DNA of 10,014 nucleotides, taken from Desulfocurvus sp. (lineage in GTDB: Bacteria; Desulfobacterota; Desulfovibrionia; Desulfovibrionales; Desulfovibrionaceae). Positions within the stretch are counted from its first letter, which is position 1; each line of letters opens with the position of its first letter. Shown here in pieces: positions 1 to 5,107 of this stretch. The stretch lies in assembly GCF_023230885.1 (NCBI RefSeq), contig NZ_JALNWM010000125.1, positions 1 through 10,014 on the forward strand, given 5' to 3'. The notes beneath the pieces were generated by a model. It was not told where the DNA came from and ran no database searches. It saw only the letters and a program-made list of their open reading frames with translations. Both the position numbers and the translations under genes were made by a program.

Positions 1-35
1 AATGCCCTGGTGGCCGGTGGAAAACACTGGGCACG

Positions 36-86
36 AAAAAAGCCGCACACCTGGCGCCCCGCATTTCCGGGCGCCGGGTGTGCGGC
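36..86 (-). terminator. Rho-independent terminator closing the cbiK-cobI operon
   Basis: An 18-bp inverted repeat pairs 42-59 with 69-86. It has one G-T wobble (52/76) and a 9-nt loop (60-68). Read on the minus strand, the hairpin is followed at once by six T residues (complement of 36-41). That is the canonical intrinsic terminator layout, oriented to stop transcription leaving cobI, whose stop codon is about 48 nt upstream. There is no T-run on the plus-strand side, so it should act mainly in the leftward direction. Confidence 0.92.
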
Positions 87-133
87 ATGCAGCTCCGCCG
101 GACGGACGCCGACGGGGGCGCCCCCGTGGGGGG

Positions 134-844
134 TCAGCCCCTTTTACGCGCCAGCACCAGCGAAAAATAGCCGGGGGCGCCCGCGTCGGGGTCCGGAGTC
201 GGGGTTATGGCCTGGCCCTGGTGGCCGCAGTTGCTGACCAGCACGGCCGTTTCGCGCAGGCCCAGCTCGTCCAGGGTCCGGGTCAGGTCCGCATACTGCT
301 TGTAGGCCTTGAGGATCACGAAGCTGTCGGCCGCCTGCGCGGCCTCGCGCAGGCGCTGGCCGCCCCTGGCGCCGGAGACCACGGCCAGGGTCTCCTCGCC
401 CTCGGCGATGACCGTCCCGGCCGCGGCGGCCGCCGCGTGGTAGGACGTGATGCCCGGCACGACCTCCACGGGCACGCCCGGATCCATGCCCCGCAGGGTG
501 CGCAGCAGGTAGCCGAAGGTGCTGTAGGTCAGCGGGTCGCCCAGGGTCAGGAAGGCCACGGACAGCCCGGCGCGCAGGTCGGCCAGCACCCGGGCGGCGT
601 TGTCGGCCCAGGCGGCGTCCAGGGCGCCCTGGTCGCGGGTCATGGGAAAGGCCAGGGGCGTGACCTGCGTGCCGGGGCGCAGGTGCGGGCGCACGATGCC
701 GTAGGACACCGAGTGCGCGTTGCCGCTGGAGCGCGCCGCGTACACGCGGTCCGCCGCGCCCAGCACGCGCACGGCCTTGAGAGTCAGCAGTTCGGGGTCT
801 CCGGGGCCGGTGCCCACGCCGTAGAGTGTGCCGTAACCGTTCAT
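134..844 (-). CDS. cobI: Precorrin-2 / cobalt-factor II C20-methyltransferase (CobI/CbiL family)
   Basis: This is a cytoplasmic SAM-dependent enzyme that methylates C20 of precorrin-2 (aerobic route) or of its cobalt form (anaerobic route), an early committed step of B12 synthesis. From the ATG at 844 it has 236 residues, a normal family length. The tetrapyrrole-methylase signature GTGPGDPELLT lies at about 11-21, the glycine loop TLGDPLTYST at 100-109, and the family motif VVPGITSYHAA at 128-138. It is the last gene of the leftward operon. The start needs a choice: an in-frame ATG at 856 would add four residues, but an AAGGA lies directly against it with no spacing. The ATG at 844 has that AAGGA 12 nt upstream, forms an ATGA overlap with the upstream stop, and gives the usual compact N-terminus. 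Given the cobalt-chelatase operon partner, the cobalt-containing substrate (CbiL-type activity) is likely. That is inference, because sequence alone does not separate CobI from CbiL. Confidence 0.93.
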   Translation of the reverse strand: MNGYGTLYGVGTGPGDPELLTLKAVRVLGAADRVYAARSSGNAHSVSYGIVRPHLRPGTQVTPLAFPMTRDQGALDAAWADNAARVLADLRAGLSVAFLTLGDPLTYSTFGYLLRTLRGMDPGVPVEVVPGITSYHAAAAAAGTVIAEGEETLAVVSGARGGQRLREAAQAADSFVILKAYKQYADLTRTLDELGLRETAVLVSNCGHQGQAITPTPDPDAGAPGYFSLVLARKRG

Positions 845-1860
845 TTCAGATGACATTCCTTCATTGGTTCAGGATACAGGAACCGCGCCAGGGCCTCCAC
901 GGCCAGCACCGAGCGCGGCCCGGGGCGCGAAAACAGGCGCTCGTCAACCTCCAGCACCCGCCCCTGGCGCACGGCGCGCAGGGCCGCCAGCAGGGGCCGC
1001 CGGTCCAGGGGCGGCGGAGCCTCGTTCATGGGCCCGCGCTGGACGACGTACACGTCGGGGTCCAGGCCGTAGAGGGCCTCCTCGCCCAGGGGCACCAGCC
1101 GCCTGGGGTCGGCCACGGCGTTGACCCCGCCCGCGTGGCGGATCACGTCGTCCACGATGCCCCCGGCCCCTGCGGCCAGCAGGGTCTGGGCGCGGACCTC
1201 GAAGAACACCCGGGGCCGTGGCGCGCCGCCCGGGGCCGCGGCCCCGGGGCGGTCCAGGCAGCGCGCCACGGCCTCAAGGCGCGCGCGCATCCGCGCCACC
1301 AGGGCCCCGGCGGCCCGGGGCTCCCCCGTGAGGGCGCCCACGGCTTCGATGGCCGCGAACAGCTCGGCGAAGCTGCCGGGATTGAACTCGGCCACGGGCA
1401 CCCCGTGGCGGCGCAGGGCCTCCACGGGCTCCGAGGCGCCCCTTCGCGCGCTCATCTGGAGCACCAGGTCGGGCCCAAGGCCGAGGACCATCTCCAGGTT
1501 GGGCCGCATATGCGTGCCGATGGCGGGCAGGGCCGCCACCTCGGGCAGGTCGGCGTCGGCCACGGTCCGGGCCACCAGGCGCCCGCCAAGGCCCATCTCG
1601 ACGAGGATTTCGTTGAACGCGCCGTACAGGGCCACGATGCGCCGCGCCGGAGCCCGCAGGCGCACGGTGTTGCCCAGGCCGTCAACGACCTCGATCCCGG
1701 CCCCGGGGGCCGGGGTCGCCGCCGCCAGGGCCAGGGCCAGCGCCAGGGCCAGCGCCGCCCCCCGCCGCGCCGGGGACGAAATGCGCCTGGGGGCCGCCGG
1801 TGACCGGATGGGGCCCCACGCGGATGTCCGTGCCATAAATCTCCGAAAGCGTCCGTTCAT
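841..1860 (-). CDS. Periplasmic substrate-binding protein of a BtuF/FecB-type ABC transporter
   Basis: This is the periplasmic binding component of the three-gene importer encoded here; ligands of the family are B12/cobinamide, heme or ferric siderophores. It has 339 residues. A long, arginine-rich n-region (about 1-33) leads to a Leu-Ala hydrophobic core (about 35-48) and a likely signal peptidase I site near 52-55. The mature part has the class III fold hallmarks: a start of the form IEVVDGLGNTV with RRIVAL, then the PNLEMVLGLGPDLV helix (about 119-132), an AGGVNAV segment in the second lobe, and a C-terminal block with LDPDVYVV and GRVLEVDERLF. The ATG at 1860 has a good GAAGGA 8 nt upstream; an ATG at 1836 (GGAG, 4 nt spacing) is the alternative. 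Either start lies inside the ATPase gene, so the two frames overlap by up to 179 nt. The riboswitch and the chelatase neighbour favour a corrinoid or tetrapyrrole ligand, but the sequence does not prove it. Confidence 0.9.
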   Translation of the reverse strand: MNGRFRRFMARTSAWGPIRSPAAPRRISSPARRGAALALALALALAAATPAPGAGIEVVDGLGNTVRLRAPARRIVALYGAFNEILVEMGLGGRLVARTVADADLPEVAALPAIGTHMRPNLEMVLGLGPDLVLQMSARRGASEPVEALRRHGVPVAEFNPGSFAELFAAIEAVGALTGEPRAAGALVARMRARLEAVARCLDRPGAAAPGGAPRPRVFFEVRAQTLLAAGAGGIVDDVIRHAGGVNAVADPRRLVPLGEEALYGLDPDVYVVQRGPMNEAPPPLDRRPLLAALRAVRQGRVLEVDERLFSRPGPRSVLAVEALARFLYPEPMKECHLK

Positions 1861-2548
1861 GGAACACGTCCTTCACCGGGCCCGCGCAGGCCACGCGCCC
1901 GTCCTTGAGAAACACCAGCGCGTCGCAATACAGCGCCGCGAGATTCAGGTCATGCATGGCGCACAGCACCGCCCTGCCCCGCCCCGCCAGGCCCCGCAGC
2001 AGGTCGAACAGGCGCACCGCGGCCGCCAGGTCCAGGCTGGCCGAGGGCTCGTCCAGCAGCAGCGCCGGAGCCTGCTGGGCCAGGGCCCGGGCCAGCAGCA
2101 CCCGTTGCAGCTCCCCGCCCGACACGGCGTCCGCCGGGCGGTCCCACAGGTGCTCCACCCCCGTGGCGCGCATGGCCTCGCGGGCGGCGCGGCGGTCGGC
2201 CGCGTCGGGACCGGCCAGGGGCGAGCCGTGGGCGAAGCGGCCCATGAGCACCAGGGTCGAACAGCGCAGGGCGAAGGCCATGTCCAGCCGCTGGGGCACG
2301 CAGGCCACCAGCCGGGCCCGGCGCCGCGCGGGCAGGGCGTGCATGTCCGCCTCGCCGCCCCGGGCGGCCACGGCCACCCGGCCGCCCAGCAGCGGCAGGA
2401 TCCCGGCCAGGGCCAGCAGGAGCGTGGTCTTGCCGCTGCCGTTGGGCCCGAGCAGGCCGGTGACCCCGCCGGCCGCCACGTCCAGGGACACGCCGTGGAG
2501 CACCTGCGTCCGCCCGTAGCCGCAGCGCACGGCCTCGGCGCGGATCAC
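1682..2548 (-). CDS. ABC transporter ATP-binding protein, BtuD/FecE type
   Basis: This is the cytoplasmic ATPase that drives import through the adjacent permease. It has 288 residues from a GTG start that overlaps the permease stop in a GTGA arrangement, which suggests translational coupling; no strong Shine-Dalgarno is visible. All ABC motifs are intact: Walker A GPNGSGKTT at 34-42, Q-loop Gln86, signature VSGGELQR at 142-149, Walker B LLLDEP at 163-168, D-loop SASLD at 169-173 and H-loop His199. The usual family C-terminus (a PHPVTG-type segment followed by HFVP) ends near residue 259. About 29 more residues follow, almost entirely Gly, Pro, Ala and Arg, encoded where the next gene's signal peptide is read in another frame. 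That tail is probably a by-product of the overlap rather than a domain. The motifs leave little doubt about the ATPase role; the transported compound is inferred from context. Confidence 0.95.
   Translation of the reverse strand: MIRAEAVRCGYGRTQVLHGVSLDVAAGGVTGLLGPNGSGKTTLLLALAGILPLLGGRVAVAARGGEADMHALPARRRARLVACVPQRLDMAFALRCSTLVLMGRFAHGSPLAGPDAADRRAAREAMRATGVEHLWDRPADAVSGGELQRVLLARALAQQAPALLLDEPSASLDLAAAVRLFDLLRGLAGRGRAVLCAMHDLNLAALYCDALVFLKDGRVACAGPVKDVFHERTLSEIYGTDIRVGPHPVTGGPQAHFVPGAAGGGAGPGAGPGPGGGDPGPRGRDRGR
1725..1754 (-). repeat. Tandem 6-nt repeat (five units) in the binding-protein signal peptide
   Basis: Five consecutive units of the form CCAG(G/C)G on the plus strand encode a Leu-Ala run in the hydrophobic core of the binding protein's signal peptide. 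In the overlapping ATPase frame they encode a Gly/Pro/Ala run. The unit length is a multiple of three, so slippage would change the core length by two residues without breaking either frame. Confidence 0.7.
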
Positions 2549-3630
2549 AGCCCGGCCCCGCGCGCCCGGCGCCGCAGCACCAGGCAGAAGAACGGCCCGC
2601 CCAAAAGCGCCGTGACCACGCCAACGGGCAGCTCCTGACCGTGGGGCAGCACGGTGCGCGCCGCCACGTCGGACCACAGCAGGAGCAGCCCCCCGGCCAG
2701 GGCCGACACCACGGCCAGGGGCCGGTGCTCCGCGCCCAGGGCCTGGCGCACCAGATGCGGCGCCACCAGCCCCACGAAGCCGACCACCCCGGACACGGAC
2801 ACCGCCGCCCCCGTGAGCAGGCTGGCGGCCAGGAGCAGCGCCAGCCGCGCGCGGTCGGCGTCCAGCCCCAGGGCCCGGGCCTGGGCGTCGCCCAGGGACA
2901 ACAGGTCCAGCTGGCGGGCCCGGGCCACGACCAGCAGCCCGCCCGCCAGGAAATACGGCAGGGCGAAGCCCACATGGGCCCAGCCGCGCCCCTGGAGCGA
3001 ACCCATGACCCAGAAGACGATGCTGGCCACGGATTCCTCGTCCAGCGCCTTGAGCAGCGAAATCAGCGCGCCCAGGAACGTGGCCACCACGATGCCCGCC
3101 AGGACCACCGTCTCGCGGCGCAGCCGCCCGCCCACGCGCCCCAGGGCCACCACGGCCCCCAGGGCCGCGAAGGCGCCGCACATGGCCGCCACGGGCAACA
3201 GCCCGACCCCCGCCCACACCGGCAGCGCCGCCAGCCCGAAAAACAGCGCCAGGGAAGCGCCGAAGGCCGCCCCGGTGGACACGCCGATGGTGAACGGGTC
3301 GGCCAGGGGGTTGTGCAGGATGCCCTGGAACACCGTGCCCGCCAGGGCCAGGGCCGCCCCGGTCAGCCAGGCCAGGCAGGCCCGCGAAAGGCGGATGTCG
3401 ACCACCACCACGGCGTGGGCCGGGTCCAGGCCCGGGCCCGGGGGCAGGCCCAGGGCGGCCCCCAGGTGGGCCAGAACCTGGCCCGGGGGGATGGGCAGCG
3501 GCCCGCACAGGCAGGCCGCCGCCAGCGAGGCGGCCGACGCCGCCGCGAGCAGCGCGGCCAGCGGCCACAGCCGCCGGTCCCGCGCGCCCGCGCGCGTCGC
3601 ATGCGCGTCCGCCGCCCCGCCGCCGTGCAT
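2545..3630 (-). CDS. ABC transporter permease, BtuC/FecCD family
   Basis: This is the inner-membrane channel subunit, 361 residues, complete. After a short basic cytoplasmic N-terminus, roughly nine or ten hydrophobic segments are visible (for example about 21-41, 83-103, 113-133, 138-162, 174-194, 217-237, 263-290, 302-325 and 334-352). Family hallmarks are present: GTVFQGILHNPLADPF at 98-113 followed by GVSTGAAFGA, the ATPase-coupling segment LDLLSLGDAQARALG at 241-255, and GLVAPHLVR at 287-295. The ATG at 3630 lies 1 nt after the chelatase stop codon, with a purine-rich GGGAAG just upstream inside the end of cbiK. The longer in-frame extension upstream of this ATG overlaps cbiK and shows no membrane or family sequence, so I left it out. 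It probably works as a dimer with two copies of the neighbouring ATPase. The substrate is not readable from sequence; cobalamin, cobinamide, heme and ferric siderophores are all used by relatives. Confidence 0.94.
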   Translation of the reverse strand: MHGGGAADAHATRAGARDRRLWPLAALLAAASAASLAAACLCGPLPIPPGQVLAHLGAALGLPPGPGLDPAHAVVVVDIRLSRACLAWLTGAALALAGTVFQGILHNPLADPFTIGVSTGAAFGASLALFFGLAALPVWAGVGLLPVAAMCGAFAALGAVVALGRVGGRLRRETVVLAGIVVATFLGALISLLKALDEESVASIVFWVMGSLQGRGWAHVGFALPYFLAGGLLVVARARQLDLLSLGDAQARALGLDADRARLALLLAASLLTGAAVSVSGVVGFVGLVAPHLVRQALGAEHRPLAVVSALAGGLLLLWSDVAARTVLPHGQELPVGVVTALLGGPFFCLVLRRRARGAGL

Positions 3631-3631
3631 C

Positions 3632-4540
3632 CTACTTCCCGTCCAGCCCGGCCACGGCCCGGCGCAGATGCTCCAGCCACAGCTCGCGCAGCGGGGCGAA
3701 CTCGGCCAGCCCCTGGAGCACGGGCCGCGCCGCAATGCCCCGGGCGGCCAGCACGGACTTCCAGGAGTCGTCCTCGTCCCCGGCCATGTCGTTGCGCGCG
3801 TGGTCGCCCGCCACGGACATGAGCGGCACCAAAAGGGCCCTGCTCACGCCCTTTTCGGCGAGCCGGGCCACAACCCATTCCAGGCTCGGGGTGCCCTCCA
3901 CCGTGCCCACCAGGGCCAGCGGGTCGCGCTGCTCCAGGTACCATTGCAGGCCGGGATAGTAGATGTTGGCCGGGTGGTGCGTGCCGTGGCCCATGAACAC
4001 CAGGGCCTCGCCCCCGGCGCGCAGCGGGCCGAAGGTCGACAGCAGCGCGTCGGCCACGGCGGCCATGTCCTCGTCGGTGCTCATGAGCGGCTGGCCGATG
4101 ACGACCTTGTCGAAGCCGCCAAAGCCCCGGACCGTGCGCACGAGCTTTTCGTGGAACTCCTCGCCGGGAATGGCGTGCAGCGACTGCACGGCCAGGCGGG
4201 TCACGCCCGCGTCGAGCAGCCTGGCCAGGGCGGCCGGCACCGAGTCGGTGACCTGCCCCTGGGCGGCCAGCTTTTCGCGAATGATGTTGGACGTGAACGC
4301 CCAGTGTACGGCCATGCCCGGGAAGGCCTGGCGCACGGCGGCGTCCATGTCGTCGAAGGCCTTGCGGGCCTCGGGCACCGAGGTGCCGAAGGCCACGACG
4401 AGGATGGCGGCCTTGCCTCCGGCCGGGGCGTCATGCCCGGCGCGGGCGGGGGCGGCGCAGGAAAGCGCCAGGAACAGGGCCAGGAACAGGGCCAGCGGCA
4501 GCCCGGACGGGACCGGGCGGCGGCGCGGGACAAATCGCAT
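3632..4540 (-). CDS. cbiK: Secreted (periplasmic) sirohydrochlorin cobaltochelatase, CbiK type
   Basis: This class II chelatase inserts Co2+ into sirohydrochlorin. The protein has 302 residues. Unlike standard cytoplasmic CbiK it begins with a clear export signal: a basic n-region (RFVPRRR), a Leu/Phe/Ala core (about 14-27) and an ARA cleavage site after residue 34. The chelatase fold follows, with LVVAFGTSVPEAR at 47-59, LHAIPGEEFHE at 121-131, VFMGHGTHHP at 181-190, Glu215 in GTVEGTPS, and His247 in SVAGDHARND. His185, Glu215 and His247 fit the known metal-binding His-Glu-His set of CbiK enzymes. The ATG at 4540 has a near-perfect AAGGAGGT just upstream. It is the first gene after a cobalamin riboswitch and lies 1 nt before the permease gene. 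From established work, Desulfovibrio vulgaris has a periplasmic CbiK paralogue that is a heme-containing tetramer and may move metals or tetrapyrroles; this gene looks like its orthologue. Whether it makes cobalt-sirohydrochlorin in vivo or acts as a carrier is open. Confidence 0.93.
   Translation of the reverse strand: MRFVPRRRPVPSGLPLALFLALFLALSCAAPARAGHDAPAGGKAAILVVAFGTSVPEARKAFDDMDAAVRQAFPGMAVHWAFTSNIIREKLAAQGQVTDSVPAALARLLDAGVTRLAVQSLHAIPGEEFHEKLVRTVRGFGGFDKVVIGQPLMSTDEDMAAVADALLSTFGPLRAGGEALVFMGHGTHHPANIYYPGLQWYLEQRDPLALVGTVEGTPSLEWVVARLAEKGVSRALLVPLMSVAGDHARNDMAGDEDDSWKSVLAARGIAARPVLQGLAEFAPLRELWLEHLRRAVAGLDGK
4468..4495 (-). repeat. 12-nt tandem repeat (about 2.3 copies) in the cbiK signal peptide
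   Basis: The plus-strand unit CCAGGAACAGGG occurs twice in tandem (4468-4479 and 4480-4491) and then begins a third time. On the coding strand it encodes a repeated Leu-Ala-Leu-Phe pattern that forms the hydrophobic core of the CbiK signal peptide. The unit is a multiple of three, so copy changes would stay in frame. Confidence 0.7.
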
Positions 4541-4696
4541 GGAGACCTCCTTGCGACATGTCAGGTGGGCGGCCTGAAGCGGGTGGCGGGGAAGGCCCGG
4601 GGCCCCGGCGACGCGCCGGTCCGGGGGACGCGCCCGAATGCCAGGGGCATCGGCCCGCCGGACGAATGCCCTCGTCGTCCGGCGGCAGGCGCGCAG
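4541..4696 (-). promoter_or_regulatory. cbiK leader downstream of the riboswitch (expression platform and RBS)
   Basis: This 156-nt untranslated stretch joins the riboswitch aptamer to cbiK. A perfect 11-bp hairpin pairs 4655-4665 with 4675-4685 around a 9-nt loop. The loop contains AGGGCAT (minus strand), which can pair with the ATGCCCC just downstream, giving a possible alternative fold. A small ATGCC/GGCAT hairpin (4638-4650), a GC-rich CCCCGG/CCGGGG region near 4603-4625 and a 5-bp hairpin (4561-4577) follow. The Shine-Dalgarno AAGGAGGT is at 4545-4552. No hairpin here has a T-run after it, so a classic intrinsic-terminator switch is not apparent. Control of translation initiation or of Rho access seems more likely, as inference. 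Confidence 0.6.
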
Positions 4697-4896
4697 GCGT
4701 CCGGCAGGTCTTCTGGCTCTTCCGGTCCGGGCCCTCCCCTTCCCGCCCCGTGGCGCGTCGCGCGCGGCGGGGGCAGTGGGTCGTCGAGGGCCGGGGCCTC
4801 CTTGCGGCGGACGCAAGGCCGGAATCACAGCGGCGGGGCCGCCCCGGATTCGCACCGGGTTCCCTTTTCACGCCCCGAAGGGCGACCGGAATACGC
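4697..4896 (-). promoter_or_regulatory. Cobalamin (B12) riboswitch
   Basis: Read on the minus strand, this matches the cobalamin riboswitch layout from end to end. The P1 5' strand holds CCGGTC (4884-4889), pairing with GACC...CCGG near the 3' end (4701-4709). The conserved core GGGAACCCGGTGCGAATCCG is followed by GGGCGGCCCCGCCGCTGTGATT (together about 4823-4864). A small hairpin lies at 4801-4817, the B12-box-like CCCACTG at 4774-4780, GGGAAGG at 4738-4744, and the closing AGCCAGAAGACCTGCC at about 4702-4717. The large peripheral part between the B12 box and the 3' strand fits the adenosylcobalamin-type class. By family precedent, ligand binding should repress the downstream operon (cbiK, transporter, cobI). 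The B12 box differs from the usual GCCACTG at its first base; otherwise the core looks functional. Confidence 0.95.
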
Positions 4897-4900
4897 AGCC

Positions 4901-4929
4901 CTTCTAGCCCAAAGCCCCCCCGGTGTCAC
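4901..4929 (-). promoter_or_regulatory. Sigma70-like promoter of the cbiK operon
   Basis: On the minus strand a -35 box GTGACA (4924-4929, five of six consensus bases) is separated by exactly 17 nt from a -10 box TAGAAG (4901-4906, four of six). Transcription would start near 4894, right at the 5' strand of riboswitch helix P1. That agreement in position strengthens the call. Confidence 0.7.
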
Positions 4930-5025
4930 CATGCGCCCCCTGCGCCGCCAAGGGGCCGGATTGCATGCCGAAAACCGTGCCCCGCGGCCCGTCCGCGCCG
5001 CCCGGCTCCGGGCGCCAGCGCGGCC

Positions 5026-5053
5026 TTGACTTTCCAACCGACTTGATTACGGT
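5026..5053 (+). promoter_or_regulatory. Possible promoter for the ileS operon
   Basis: TTGACT (5026-5031, five of six bases of the -35 consensus) is followed after 16 nt by TACGGT (5048-5053), a weak -10 match. It would give a leader of about 45 nt for ileS. The local sequence is clearly richer in A and T than its surroundings, as expected for a promoter. The -10 assignment is uncertain. The 96 nt between this and the leftward promoter (4930-5025) show nothing I can identify. Confidence 0.4.
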
Positions 5054-5107
5054 TGTCTCCCGCTTCAAACCCGGCCCGTCATATCTAAAACATAGGGACC
5101 CCCGCGC

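Noticed and set aside
112..127. A perfect 16-nt GC palindrome just downstream of cobI
   Set aside because: It has no loop and no following T-run; the much better hairpin with a T-run at 36-86 already explains termination. It may add structure but I cannot support a function.
3631..3735. A longer permease start upstream of 3630
   Set aside because: The extension lies in the cbiK coding region in another frame and lacks family or membrane sequence. The ATG at 3630 directly follows the cbiK stop and fits the family length.
4453..4540. A possible lipobox in the CbiK leader (LALSC, Cys28)
   Set aside because: The -3 position is Ala instead of the preferred Leu/Val/Ile, and a clean ARA signal peptidase I site follows six residues later. 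A soluble periplasmic protein is the better reading.
4543..4712. Pairing between the riboswitch 3' strand (AGACC) and the cbiK Shine-Dalgarno region (GGTCT)
   Set aside because: Only five base pairs, and the logic would make B12 free the ribosome site, opposite to the normal repressing behaviour of cobalamin riboswitches. Likely chance.
2654..5029. A plus-strand open frame of nearly 800 codons across the permease, cbiK and the riboswitch
   Set aside because: It is antisense to clearly recognisable genes and to the riboswitch, is low in complexity and Arg/Ala/Pro/Gly/His rich, and shows no domain or plausible start signal.
5032..5107. A T-box or attenuator ahead of ileS
   Set aside because: The leader is under about 80 nt, with no specifier stem, T-box sequence or terminator hairpin.
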